Numbered from the stretch's first letter, positions 7,969-17,174 are shown. The stretch is DNA of 64,000 nucleotides from Paracoccaceae bacterium (GCA_024636555.1 JAGXGW010000061.1:124001-188000); one strand, 5' to 3'. A program made the numbers and translations. The notes: generated by a model not told the origin, from the sequence alone.

Positions 7969-10863
7969 CTACTCCGCCGCCGGCAGAATGCGGCGTGACT
8001 GCGCGGCGTGGTCCGCATAGTCGCGCTGCCATTCGCTTGGCCCGTTGGACAGGGCGACCTGCACCGCCGTGACCTTGTACTCGGGGCAGTTGGTAGCCCA
8101 GTCGCTGTGATCGGTGGTGATCACATTGGCCTGCGTCACCGGATGGTGGAAGGTGGTATAGACAACGCCGGGCGAGACGCGATCGGTCAGCTCCGCCCTG
8201 AGCGAAGTTTCCCCCGCGCGGGAGGCGAGCCGCACCCAGTCGCCCGGTTTCACACCGCGCACCTCGGCGTCATGCGGGTGGATCTCCAGCACATCCTCGG
8301 CATGCCACGCGACATTTTCGGTGCGCCGCGTCTGTGCGCCGACGTTGTATTGCGACAGGATACGACCCGTGGTCAGCAGCAGCGGGAAGCGCGGGCCGGT
8401 GCGTTCCTCGGTGGCCACATATTCGGTCGTGATGAAACGCCCGCGTCCGCGTACGAAACCGTCCACATGCATGATCGGTGTACCCTCGGGCGCTGCCGCG
8501 TTGCAGGGCCACTGGACCGAGCCTTTCTCTTCCAGCATCTCGTAGGAGACACCGGCAAAGCTGGGTGTGGTTGCGGCAATCTCGTCCATGATCTGGGCCG
8601 GGTGGGTATAGGCCCAGCCCGCGCCCATCGCATTTGCCAGCTTGAGTGTCACCTCCCAGTCGGCCAGCCCGTTGCGCGGGGCCATGACGCGGCGCACGCG
8701 GTTGATGCGGCGTTCGGCATTGGTGAAGGTGCCGTCTTTTTCAAGAAAGGTCGAACCGGGCAGGAAGACATGCGCGTAATTCGCTGTCTCGTTCAGGAAG
8801 AGATCCTGCACGATGACGCAATCCATCGCAGCCAGACCGGCGGCAACATGCTTGGTGTCAGGATCGGATTGCAAGATGTCCTCGCCCTGAATGTAAAGGC
8901 CCTTGAACGTGCCCTCGACGGCGGCATCCAGCATGTTGGGGATACGCAGGCCCGGCTCTGCATCGATGGTCACACCCCAGAGCTTTTCAAACACGGCGCG
9001 GGTGGCATCGTCCGAGACATGGCGGTAGCCCGGCAATTCATGCGGGAAGCTGCCCATGTCGCAGGCACCCTGCACGTTGTTCTGGCCGCGCAGCGGGTTC
9101 ACGCCCACGCCGGGACGGCCCAGATTGCCGGTCATCATCGCAAGGTTGGCAATGGCCATCACGGTGGTGGAGCCTTGGGAATGTTCGGTTACGCCAAGAC
9201 CGTAGTAGATGGAGCCGTTGCCACCTGTGGCAAACAGCCGTGCGGCGGCGCGCAGCTCTGCGGCGGGCACGCCTGTGAGCATCTCGGTCGCCTCGGGCGC
9301 GTGGCGCGGGTCGCTGACAAATTCCGCGTAATCGGCAAATTCGGACCAGTCGCAGCGCGTGCGGATGAAATCCTCATCCGCCAGCCCCTCGGTCACGATG
9401 ACATGCGCGATGGAGGTGAGGACGGCGACATTTGTACCGGGACGCAGGGGCAGGTGATGCGATGCCGCGATATGCGCGGATTTCACCAGATCGATGCGGC
9501 GCGGGTCGATCACGATCAGCTTGGCACCCTGGCGCAGGCGCTTTTTCAGGCGGCTGGCAAAGACCGGATGGCCATCCGTGGGATTCGCGCCGATCACGAT
9601 CACCACATCGGTATGCTCGACGCTGTCGAAATCCTGCGTACCGGCCGAGGTGCCGAAGGTGGTCCGCAAGCCATATCCCGTGGGCGAGTGGCAGACCCGC
9701 GCGCAGGTATCGGTGTTGTTGTTGCCGAAAACGGCGCGGATCATCTTTTGCACCAGATAGGTTTCTTCATTGGTGCAACGGCTTGAGGTGATGCCGCCGA
9801 TCGCCTGTTTGCCGTGTTTCGCCTGAATGTCGCGCAGGCGGGTGGCGGTAAAGCTGAACGCTTCGTCCCACGTGACCTCGCGCCACGGCTGGTCAATACG
9901 GTCGCGTATCATCGGGTTCAGGATGCGGTCTGTATGGCTGGCATAGCCATAGGCAAAGCGGCCCTTGACGCAGGAATGGCCACGGTTCGCCTTGCCGTGC
10001 TTATAAGGGACCATACGCACCAGTTGGTCACCGTTCAGTTCCGCCTTGAACGAGCAGCCCACACCGCAATAAGCGCAGGTGGTGATGACGGAGCGTTCCG
10101 GTGTGCCAAGCTCGATCACGGATTTTTCCTGTAGCGTGGCCGTCGGGCAGGCCTGCACACAGGCGCCGCAACTGACGCAGTCGGAGGACATGAAATCATC
10201 GCCCGCAGCCCCTGCGGAGACGCGGCTGTCAAAGCCGCTTCCCGTGATGGTGAGGGCGAAAGTGCCCTGCACCTCCTCGCAGGCGCGCACGCAACGCGAA
10301 CAGACGATGCATTTTGCCGGATCATAGGTGAAATAGGGGTTGGAATCGTCCTTGGGGATGAAGTTCGGGTTCGCCTCGCCGTTCTGGCGGGGCTGGAAAT
10401 GGGTATCCACCGCCTCGTAGCGCACATCGCGCAAGCCCACGGCTCCCGCCATGTCCTGCAACTCGCAATCGCCATTGGCCGAGCAGGTCAGGCAATCCAG
10501 CGGGTGATCCGAGATATAAAGCTCCATCACGCCCTTGCGGATCTTGCGGACCTTGGCGGATTGCGTCTGCACGACCATGCCCTCGGTCACCGGGGTGGTG
10601 CAGGAGGCGGGCGTGCCGCGCCGCCCCTCGATCTCGACCACACAGAGACGACATGATCCGAACGCCTCGACACTGTCTGTGGCGCAAAGCTTGGGCACCT
10701 GAATGCCCGCTTCGGCGCTGGCGCGCATCACGGACGTGCCTTCGGGCACGGTCACGTCGAACCCGTCGATTTTGAGCGTCACCATCGTGGTGGAACGTGA
10801 CGCGGGCGTGCCCATGTCACGGTCGTCTTGTCCGGCTTTGGGTGGCAGGATGAAATCTTTCAT
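7969..10863 (-). CDS. fdsA: NAD-dependent formate dehydrogenase alpha subunit FdsA (molybdopterin)
   Basis: Catalytic subunit oxidising formate to CO2 in the cytoplasm; 964 residues. In order it shows a [2Fe-2S] domain (Cys60, 71, 74, 88), a His-Cys3 [4Fe-4S] site (DHPLDCLTCSANGDC, about 120-133), two [4Fe-4S] ferredoxin clusters (CIVCSRCVRAC and CVSCGACVQAC, about 185-239), then the bis-MGD domain with its own cluster (CAYCGVGC, 263-270). The Mo ligand position is Cys391 in ARVCHSPT, so this is a cysteine rather than a selenocysteine enzyme. The start overlaps the fdsB stop by 4 bases. An upstream segment of about 26 residues precedes the ferredoxin fold, and Met27 is a possible alternative start. 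Confidence 0.95.
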   Translation of the reverse strand: MKDFILPPKAGQDDRDMGTPASRSTTMVTLKIDGFDVTVPEGTSVMRASAEAGIQVPKLCATDSVEAFGSCRLCVVEIEGRRGTPASCTTPVTEGMVVQTQSAKVRKIRKGVMELYISDHPLDCLTCSANGDCELQDMAGAVGLRDVRYEAVDTHFQPRQNGEANPNFIPKDDSNPYFTYDPAKCIVCSRCVRACEEVQGTFALTITGSGFDSRVSAGAAGDDFMSSDCVSCGACVQACPTATLQEKSVIELGTPERSVITTCAYCGVGCSFKAELNGDQLVRMVPYKHGKANRGHSCVKGRFAYGYASHTDRILNPMIRDRIDQPWREVTWDEAFSFTATRLRDIQAKHGKQAIGGITSSRCTNEETYLVQKMIRAVFGNNNTDTCARVCHSPTGYGLRTTFGTSAGTQDFDSVEHTDVVIVIGANPTDGHPVFASRLKKRLRQGAKLIVIDPRRIDLVKSAHIAASHHLPLRPGTNVAVLTSIAHVIVTEGLADEDFIRTRCDWSEFADYAEFVSDPRHAPEATEMLTGVPAAELRAAARLFATGGNGSIYYGLGVTEHSQGSTTVMAIANLAMMTGNLGRPGVGVNPLRGQNNVQGACDMGSFPHELPGYRHVSDDATRAVFEKLWGVTIDAEPGLRIPNMLDAAVEGTFKGLYIQGEDILQSDPDTKHVAAGLAAMDCVIVQDLFLNETANYAHVFLPGSTFLEKDGTFTNAERRINRVRRVMAPRNGLADWEVTLKLANAMGAGWAYTHPAQIMDEIAATTPSFAGVSYEMLEEKGSVQWPCNAAAPEGTPIMHVDGFVRGRGRFITTEYVATEERTGPRFPLLLTTGRILSQYNVGAQTRRTENVAWHAEDVLEIHPHDAEVRGVKPGDWVRLASRAGETSLRAELTDRVSPGVVYTTFHHPVTQANVITTDHSDWATNCPEYKVTAVQVALSNGPSEWQRDYADHAAQSRRILPAAE

Positions 10864-12386
10864 TCGGCGGCCTTTCTGGTGGTCGCGAAGTCATCGGGGA
10901 AATGGGTGAGGGCCGACATCACCGGATAAGGTGTGAAGCCGCCCAGCGCGCAAAGCGATCCGTCCTTCATCGTTTCGCACAGGTCGGTCAGCAGCGGGAT
11001 GGCATCTGCATCGCCGCGCGCGATCCTGTCCATTGTTTCCACGCCGCGCACCGCGCCGATCCGGCAGGGGGTGCATTTGCCGCAGGATTCCACGGCGCAG
11101 AATTCAAAGGCAAAGCGCGCCATACCAAGCATATCGGCGGTCTCGTCAAACACCACGACACCGGCATGGCCAATCAACCCGCCCTGACCGTCGAATTCCT
11201 CGTATCCGAAGGGCGTGTCGAACTTGGCGCGCGGGAAATAAGCGCCCAGCGGTCCGCCGACCTGGACCGCCTTGACGGGGCGGCCCGTCAGGGTGCCGCC
11301 CGCGATGTTATCGACGATCTCGCCAAGGCTCAGGCCAAAGGCGGTCTCGAACAGCCCGCCCCGCTTGACGTTCCCCGCGATCTGCAACGGGATCGTGCCG
11401 CGCGACCGGCCCAGCCCGAAATCGCGATAGAAAGCGGCACCGCGCTCGAAGATCACTGGCACGGTGGCCAGACTGATCACATTGTTCACGACCGTAGGTT
11501 TACCCATGAAACCTTCTAGCGCAGGCAAGGGCGGTTTCGCACGGACCACGCCGCGTTTGCCTTCCAGCGAGTTGAGCAGGCTTGTCTCCTCACCGCAGAC
11601 ATAGGCGCCCGCACCGACACGGATTTCCATATCGAAATCGCGTCTGCTGCCCAGCACCGACGCGCCGAGCAAGCCGTTGGCGCGGGCAATCTCGACCGCG
11701 CGTCCCATCACTTTGATCGCGTCGGGATATTCCGAGCGCAGATAGACAAAGCCCTTGGTCGCGCCCACAGCCAGCCCCGCGATGATCATGCCCTCGATCA
11801 GGGTGAAGGGATCGCCCTCCATCATCATCCGGTCGGCGAAAGTGCCGCTATCCCCCTCGTCGGCGTTACAAACGATGTATTTGCGATCCGCGACGGCACC
11901 GCGCACGGTCTCCCATTTGATCCCCGTCGGGAAGCCCGCGCCGCCGCGCCCGCGCAAACCGCTTTGCGTCACCTCGGCCACGATTGCCGCAGCATCCATC
12001 GCCAGTGCACGGCGCAGACCGGACAGCCCGCCATGCGCCGCGTAGTCTTCCAGGGACAGCGGGTCGATCACGCCGCAGCGGGCAAAGGTCAGCCGCGTTT
12101 GTTGTGCCATCCACGGCAAAGCCTCGACCAGCCCCAGCGCCTTGGGGTGGTTTGCAGGATTGTCGAACAGTCCCGCCACATCCGCTGCATCCAGTGGGCC
12201 GAAACCGATCCGCCCTTCCGGCGTCTCGATCTCGACCAGCGGCTCCAGCCAGATCATCCCGCGTGTGCCATTGCGGATCAGCGTCAGATCCACGCCGCGC
12301 GCGGCAGCAGCCTCCTGCACCGCCTGTGCCACAGCATCCGCGCCCAAAGCGCGCGCGGCCGCATCACCGGGGACATAGACCCTCAT
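10860..12386 (-). CDS. fdsB: NAD-dependent formate dehydrogenase beta subunit FdsB (FMN/NADH)
   Basis: Diaphorase subunit passing electrons from the FeS chain to NAD+ through FMN; 508 residues. The N-terminal 120 residues form a thioredoxin-like domain and the rest is a NuoF-like module with the glycine-rich RGRGGAGFPTGIKW and the ADEGDSGTFADR segment for FMN/NADH, and SCGKCTPCRIG ligating a [4Fe-4S] cluster near the C-terminus. Both ends overlap neighbours by 4 bases (ATGA), showing tight translational coupling with fdsG and fdsA and the fixed subunit order G-B-A of this enzyme class. Confidence 0.95.
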   Translation of the reverse strand: MRVYVPGDAAARALGADAVAQAVQEAAAARGVDLTLIRNGTRGMIWLEPLVEIETPEGRIGFGPLDAADVAGLFDNPANHPKALGLVEALPWMAQQTRLTFARCGVIDPLSLEDYAAHGGLSGLRRALAMDAAAIVAEVTQSGLRGRGGAGFPTGIKWETVRGAVADRKYIVCNADEGDSGTFADRMMMEGDPFTLIEGMIIAGLAVGATKGFVYLRSEYPDAIKVMGRAVEIARANGLLGASVLGSRRDFDMEIRVGAGAYVCGEETSLLNSLEGKRGVVRAKPPLPALEGFMGKPTVVNNVISLATVPVIFERGAAFYRDFGLGRSRGTIPLQIAGNVKRGGLFETAFGLSLGEIVDNIAGGTLTGRPVKAVQVGGPLGAYFPRAKFDTPFGYEEFDGQGGLIGHAGVVVFDETADMLGMARFAFEFCAVESCGKCTPCRIGAVRGVETMDRIARGDADAIPLLTDLCETMKDGSLCALGGFTPYPVMSALTHFPDDFATTRKAAE

Positions 12387-12868
12387 GCACCCGCCTCCGC
12401 TAACAAGGCATCCATTCGCGCGCTGTCAACGCGGCCGACAACCTGTCCGTCCACCATCGCGGCGGGGCCACAGGCGCACAGGCCAAGGCAATAGACAGGC
12501 TCCACCGTCACCGCACCATTGGCTGTTGTGCCGTGCCATTGCAGACCGAGTTTCGCGAGCGTTGCATCCGCCAGAGCATTCGCCCCCTGTGCCTGACAGG
12601 CCTCGGCGCGACAGATCTTCACCACGTGGCGGCCAGCGGGCGCATCGCGAAAATCGTGGTAGAAGGTGATTACGCCATGCACCTCGGCGCGCCCGATATT
12701 GAGCGCCTCGGCGATCTGCGGCACCGCTTCCTGCGGGATGAACCCAAAGCCGGACTGCAGTGCTTGCAGGATGGGCAACAACGGCCCTTCCAGACCGGCA
12801 TGCGCGGCCAGAACCTCCTCGGTCCGGCACCGGACCTCTTCGGGTGTCAGGTGGTTGGGCTTTTGCAT
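12383..12868 (-). CDS. fdsG: NAD-dependent formate dehydrogenase gamma subunit FdsG ([2Fe-2S])
   Basis: NuoE-like electron-transfer subunit. The [2Fe-2S] ligands are visible as CRAEAC and later CLGLC. The ATG at 12868 (MQKPNHLTPEEV) is preferred because GGAG lies at 12878-12881 with a 9-base spacing; an ATG at 12907 would add 13 residues and has no clear ribosome site. From 12868 the product is 161 residues. It is the first structural gene of the fds operon, with a perfect inverted repeat about 80 bases upstream that may be the regulator's target. Confidence 0.9.
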   Translation of the reverse strand: MQKPNHLTPEEVRCRTEEVLAAHAGLEGPLLPILQALQSGFGFIPQEAVPQIAEALNIGRAEVHGVITFYHDFRDAPAGRHVVKICRAEACQAQGANALADATLAKLGLQWHGTTANGAVTVEPVYCLGLCACGPAAMVDGQVVGRVDSARMDALLAEAGA

Positions 12869-12945
12869 GACACGGAACTCCGGCGTGACGGCTACGGCGG
12901 CCATCATCGCAGAGTTGCGCGGCCATTCAATATCGCATTACGGTT

Positions 12946-12970
12946 GTTTGATAGGCTTGTCCTATCAAAC
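12946..12970. promoter_or_regulatory. Perfect 10-bp inverted repeat upstream of fdsG, LysR-type box
   Basis: GTTTGATAGG (12946-12955), five bases, CCTATCAAAC (12961-12970). The inner TAGG...CCTA fits the T-N11-A pattern of LysR regulators. It overlaps the lysR stop codon and lies 78-100 bases before the fdsG start. No T-run follows on either strand, which argues for an operator over a terminator. Confidence 0.55.
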
Positions 12971-13858
12971 CACCCGCACCTCCGCCATCGTTTGCGCCTG
13001 CTGCAAAAGTGCCGCCAGCACCGGCGTATGCGGCTCGCGGTAGGGGGCGATCAGCCCGACCGCATGGCTGGCCTCAGGCTCGGTCAGCGGCACGGCGACC
13101 AGATCTCCGCCCTTGAGAAAAATCTCGGCCGCCTTGAGGGGCAGAACCGTTGCCCAGCCGCCTGCGAGGACATGGCTGATCAGCACGATCACCGAGGATG
13201 CCTCCACCATCGGGACCGCACTCACGCCTGCCTCTGCCATGTGCAGGTTGATGATCCGGCGGTTCTGCATGTCGGGCGTCAGAAGACACAAAGGCAGGTC
13301 GGCCAGATCGGCCCAGCGCAGACTGTTGCGCCCCGCCAGAGGATCATCGGCCCGCAGCACCAGCGTATAGCGCTCGGCATAGATCGGCACCGTGGTGACC
13401 CGTCCCAGCGGTTCATTGTCCAGATAGCTGATGCCCGCGTCGATCTGCAAATTCTCCAGCATCGCCAGAATCTCGATCGAGGTCGAGGAGCGTACCGTGA
13501 AGCGCACATTGGGATGGCGGCGGCTGAACTGCGTTGTCAGGGCCGAGACCAGCGTCAGCGCGGTCGGGATCACCGCCAGCCGCAGGTTGCCCGACAGACC
13601 CAGCTTGGCGGCCCGCATTTCCTCGCGCATGGTACGGGTGTCGCCGACGATCTGGCGCGCCCATTCGAGCACCCGCTGACCTTCGGGCGTCAGGCCCTGA
13701 AACCGCGATCCGCGCCAGACCAGCATGACGCCCAACTGGTCCTCCAGCTGCTTGATCGCCCCCGACAGGCTGGGTTGCGTGACGCCGCAAGCCTCTGCCG
13801 CCCGTCCGAAATGCTGTTCCCGGGCCAGCGCGATGAACATTTCCAGTTTGTCTATCAT
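12965..13858 (-). CDS. LysR-family transcriptional regulator next to the fds operon
   Basis: 297 residues from ATG 13858 (MIDKLEMFIALAREQHFGRA). The first 60 residues are the winged helix-turn-helix typical of LysR proteins (AAEACGVTQPSLSGAIKQLE), followed by the two-lobed effector-binding domain. The frame is open to 13987, but that upstream part has low family character. It is transcribed in the same direction as fdsG and sits immediately upstream, so it probably controls formate dehydrogenase expression in response to formate or a related signal; that role is inferred from position. The perfect inverted repeat at its 3' end is a candidate binding site. Confidence 0.9.
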   Translation of the reverse strand: MIDKLEMFIALAREQHFGRAAEACGVTQPSLSGAIKQLEDQLGVMLVWRGSRFQGLTPEGQRVLEWARQIVGDTRTMREEMRAAKLGLSGNLRLAVIPTALTLVSALTTQFSRRHPNVRFTVRSSTSIEILAMLENLQIDAGISYLDNEPLGRVTTVPIYAERYTLVLRADDPLAGRNSLRWADLADLPLCLLTPDMQNRRIINLHMAEAGVSAVPMVEASSVIVLISHVLAGGWATVLPLKAAEIFLKGGDLVAVPLTEPEASHAVGLIAPYREPHTPVLAALLQQAQTMAEVRVV

Positions 13859-13910
13859 GACCGTGACTATCGCGGGAAATCCGCCGCCGCGAAAGAGGCT
13901 TCGCGCGCGC

Positions 13911-13933
13911 GCTTCTTCTTGCCCGAAATATCC
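13911..13933 (-). repeat. Dispersed GGATATTT motif, copy 2
   Basis: On the minus strand: GGATATTT, spacer CGG, GCAAGAAGAAGC. Unlike the other copies it lies in a divergent gap, between the lysR start and the TRAP small-permease start. The bases before it (GCCTCCGGCGGG on the minus strand) resemble the hairpin seen at copy 5. Confidence 0.65.
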
Positions 13934-14025
13934 CCGCCGGAGGCATCCGCGCGGGCAGCAGGCGCCAAGTCTTGGCAATGGGCGCAACAGCCTCTACACC
14001 CGATCAAGCACTGAAGGAGAAGCCG

Positions 14026-14546
14026 ATGCGCGACATCTTCCTGACATTCGCGCACTGGTGCGACCGCATCACGACGCTGGCCTGCGCCATGGCGCTGGCT
14101 GTGCTCGTCGCGACGGTGCTGGCCATCGTCCTTTTGCGTTTCGGTTTTGATATGGGCTTCATCAAGCTGCAGAATCTCGCGGGCTATGCTTTCGCGGTGC
14201 TTTTGATCCTGAGCTTGCCCTATTGTCTGGCGCGGGGCGGGCATGTGCGGGTGGATGTGCTGTCCGAGCGCCTGCCGCCCGCCTATCTGCGCCGCGCCGA
14301 TATGGCCGCGCTGCTGGCGTTCCTCATTCCGGTCTTCGGGCTGATGGTCCTGGCCTTCCTGCCCGATCTGCGTTTCAGTTGGGCCATTCGCGAAGGGGCG
14401 ATTGAAACCGGGGGCTGGGCGGTGCCTATCTGGTCAAGACAACGGTTGCCGTATCGGGGCTGTTGATGATCGTGCAGGGGATCGCAGCCGTATTGCGCCC
14501 TGAGCCGCCGGAAGCAGCACCTCCCCTTGCCGGACCCGTACCATGA
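14026..14546 (+). pseudogene. TRAP transporter small permease (DctQ), frameshifted
   Basis: ATG 14026 has AAGGAG at 14014-14019. Four hydrophobic segments and the motif GGHVRVDVLSERLP are typical of DctQ proteins. After ETGGWAVPIW the frame changes: the family-like continuation LVKTTVAVSGLLMIVQGIAA is read from CTG at 14430 in another frame and ends with TGA at 14544-14546, which overlaps the dctM ATG (ATGA). The sequence reads ATCTGGTCAAG; restoring a second CTGG (ATCTGGCTGGTCAAG) joins the two frames exactly, so one copy of a 4-base tandem repeat appears lost. As written, the last membrane helix would be replaced and the frame stops at 14466. Either a real mutation disabling the transporter or a sequencing error. 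Confidence 0.8.
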
Positions 14547-16075
14547 CATTGCAAGAAATCTTTCTGATACTTCTGGGTCTCGGGCTGGCGGGCGGCATCC
14601 TCAGCGGCATTCCTGCCATGCTCGCGATTGCCGGTGTGCCCTTTGTGGTGGCGCTGCTCGGCAGTCTGGTCGGCGCGTTTGATCCGGGGTTTCTGAAGTT
14701 CTTTCCCGCCCGCGTTTACGGGATCATGTCCAACCCGTTGCTGATGGCCGTGCCGCTTTTCGTTCTGATGGGCGTGCTGCTGGAAAAATCCCGCGTGTCC
14801 GAGCGGATGTTGCAGGTTCTGGGCCAGATGCTGGGCGGATCGGCGCGGGGCATGGCGGTGTCGGTGCTGCTGTTTTCCGCGATCATCGCTGCCTCCACCG
14901 GCATTGTCGGGGCCACGGTTGTCATGCTGGTGCTGATGAGCTTGCCCGCCATGTTGCAGGCCGGTGTGCCGAAACCTCTGGCCTCGGGGCTGATTTGTGC
15001 GGGCGGCACCCTGGGACAGATCATCCCGCCCTCCATCGTGCTGGTGCTGCTGGGGGACCAGATCGGCAATACCTATCTCGAGGCGCAGCAACGCGCCGGA
15101 AATTTCGCGCCGGATTCCGTCTCGGTGGGCGATCTCTTCGCCGGGGCGCTTTTGCCGGGGCTGATGCTCGTCGGGCTGTATGCGCTCTATGCCTTTGCCG
15201 TGCTGACCATCGCAGCGCGCGGCGCGCCCAAGGTCGTGCGGCCCGCGTCACCGCCCCTCGGGGTGATCCTCAATAGTTTCGCGCCGCCCTTGCTCATGAT
15301 CCTCGCCGTGCTCGGCTCGATCCTTGCAGGCGTTGCCACCACCACCGAGGCGGCAGGGCTGGGCGCGGTGGGCGCGCTGATGCTGGCGGGCTATCACCGT
15401 CCGGGTCGCGGGCGCTGGCTGGTGGGGCTTGGCGCGCTGGCGGCGCTCGCCCTGCTGATGCTGCGGATGTTCAGTGACGGGCGGGCGGGGCCGGTGATGA
15501 CGGGGCTGGCCGTCGCGATGGTCGTCCTGCTGGTGCTGGGGCTGGTCGTGTCTGTGATAAAGCTCTGGGGCGCTGGCGTACTTTCTGCGGCCAGTGACGA
15601 GACGTTGCGGATCACCGGAATGGTGTTCGGCATCGTTGTCGCGGCGTCGATGCTGGCGCTGGTCTTTCGCGGTTTCGGTGGCGAGGAGACGGTCGGCCAC
15701 CTGATGCAGAACATGCCCGGCGGTGACTGGGGTGCGCTCTTCATAGTTCTGGGCATGGTGTTCCTGCTGGGGTTCCTGCTGGAAGCGATCGAGATCATCT
15801 ATATCGTCGTGCCCCTGTTGGGGCCGCCGATCCTGGGAGGAGACATCTCCCCGGTCTGGTTCGGGGTGCTTTTGGCGATGAACCTGCAAACCTCGTTTCT
15901 GACCCCGCCTTTCGGCTTTGCGCTGTTCTATTTCCGCTCGGTCGCCCCGCGCGAGATCACCACGCGTGACACCTATGTCGGCGTCGCACCTTTTGTCGTG
16001 CTGCAATTGATCGGGCTTGCTATGCTCATGGCATTCCCGTCGCTGGCCACATGGCTGCCCGGCGTGTTGTTCTGA
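14543..16075 (+). CDS. TRAP transporter large permease (DctM)
   Basis: Main membrane subunit of a sodium-driven TRAP importer, 510 residues against about 430 in simple DctM proteins. The family signature GGTLGQIIPPSIVLVLLGDQ (about 154-173) and the C-terminal MNLQTSFLTPPFGFALFYFR are present. The extra length is a hydrophobic insertion at about residues 292-350, likely two added membrane helices, between GYHRPGRGRW and SDETLRITGM; this is known for the mannitol/chloroaromatic-type subgroup. It starts within the stop of dctQ and is followed 31 bases later by the binding-protein gene. Confidence 0.92.
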   Translation: MTLQEIFLILLGLGLAGGILSGIPAMLAIAGVPFVVALLGSLVGAFDPGFLKFFPARVYGIMSNPLLMAVPLFVLMGVLLEKSRVSERMLQVLGQMLGGSARGMAVSVLLFSAIIAASTGIVGATVVMLVLMSLPAMLQAGVPKPLASGLICAGGTLGQIIPPSIVLVLLGDQIGNTYLEAQQRAGNFAPDSVSVGDLFAGALLPGLMLVGLYALYAFAVLTIAARGAPKVVRPASPPLGVILNSFAPPLLMILAVLGSILAGVATTTEAAGLGAVGALMLAGYHRPGRGRWLVGLGALAALALLMLRMFSDGRAGPVMTGLAVAMVVLLVLGLVVSVIKLWGAGVLSAASDETLRITGMVFGIVVAASMLALVFRGFGGEETVGHLMQNMPGGDWGALFIVLGMVFLLGFLLEAIEIIYIVVPLLGPPILGGDISPVWFGVLLAMNLQTSFLTPPFGFALFYFRSVAPREITTRDTYVGVAPFVVLQLIGLAMLMAFPSLATWLPGVLF

Positions 16076-16106
16076 TCCAAAACATCATCACTTGAGGAGG
16101 AAAACA

Positions 16107-17174
16107 ATGAAAAGACGTGACTTTCTGGCCAGCGGGGCCGGCGTTGCCGCGGCCGCCACGGCTCTTGCCAGCCCGGCCATCGCGCAGGGCAATATCACAT
16201 GGAACCTGCCCACCGCTTTCCCCAAGAACGCACCGGGTGTGGGCACCAACGTCACCCGCTTTGCCGAGATGGTCAGCACCATGTCGGACGGGCGGCTGAA
16301 CTTTACCGTGCATGGTGGCGGCGAACTGGTGCCGCCCTTCGCGGTGGAGGATGCTGTCCAGCAGGGCAACGCGCCCGCAGGCCATGGCCCGACCTATTAC
16401 GCAGCCGGAAAGAACCCCGCGATCCATTGGTTCACCGCTGTGCCTTTCGGCATGACCTCGAACGAGCATTTCGCCTGGCTGAAATGGGGCGGCGGGCAGG
16501 AGCTGTGGGATGATGTCTATGCCCAGCGTAACCTCAAGGGGTTCTATTGCGGCAATTCCAACACCCAGTCAGGCGGTTGGTTCAAGAACGAGATCAATAC
16601 GCTGGAAGACCTCAAAGGTCTGAACATGCGGATCGCCGGTCTGGGTGGCGAGATCTACCGCAAGCTTGGCGTCAACGCTGTGCTGATGCCCCCGCCCGAA
16701 ATTTTCCAGTCGATGCAGTCGGGCGCGATTGATGCGGCCGAATGGGTCGGGCCGATGCTGGATCAGGCCTTTGGTCTGCAGAAGGTGACCAAGCTGTGCT
16801 ATCTGCCCGCCTATAACGAGCCGGGTGCAGGCCTTGCCATCGTGTTCAACCGCGATGCATGGGCCGAACTCAGCCCCGATCTGCAGATGATCTGCGAGAT
16901 GGCCGCGCAATCCGCCGCGCTGGAGACGCAGGCGCAGTTCGATTATTACAATGCGCAGGCGATGGAGAGCCTGCGGGCCGATGGTGTGCAGTTCCTTCAG
17001 TTCAGCGACGAGATCGTGGACGGTATGCGCGCGGCATGGCTTGAGGTGCAGGACGAGTTAACCGCCGCAAGCGAGGATGTGGCCCGCGTGCGCGAAAGCT
17101 ATGACGCTTATCTGGCGCAGGCCATCACCTATGCCAAGGACATGACCGTTCCGATGCTGTCGGGGCGGGGGTGA
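16107..17174 (+). CDS. TRAP transporter substrate-binding protein (DctP)
   Basis: Periplasmic binding protein of the TRAP system, 355 residues. GAGGAGG at 16094-16100 precedes ATG 16107. The N-terminus MKRRDFLASGAGVAAA carries the twin-arginine motif RRDFL, so export is likely by the Tat route, with cleavage near SPAIA. DctP hallmarks are LKGLNMRIAGLGGEIYRKLG, which contains the conserved Arg that binds the substrate carboxylate, and IFQSMQSGAIDAAEWVGP. The substrate is probably an organic acid. It closes the dctQ-dctM-dctP operon, in which the first gene is damaged. Confidence 0.9.
   Translation: MKRRDFLASGAGVAAAATALASPAIAQGNITWNLPTAFPKNAPGVGTNVTRFAEMVSTMSDGRLNFTVHGGGELVPPFAVEDAVQQGNAPAGHGPTYYAAGKNPAIHWFTAVPFGMTSNEHFAWLKWGGGQELWDDVYAQRNLKGFYCGNSNTQSGGWFKNEINTLEDLKGLNMRIAGLGGEIYRKLGVNAVLMPPPEIFQSMQSGAIDAAEWVGPMLDQAFGLQKVTKLCYLPAYNEPGAGLAIVFNRDAWAELSPDLQMICEMAAQSAALETQAQFDYYNAQAMESLRADGVQFLQFSDEIVDGMRAAWLEVQDELTAASEDVARVRESYDAYLAQAITYAKDMTVPMLSGRG

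Noticed and set aside
8008-9786. A 592-codon open frame on the plus strand opposite fdsA
   Set aside because: It is the antisense of a clear FdsA gene; high G+C content keeps such frames open. No family motif and no ribosome site.
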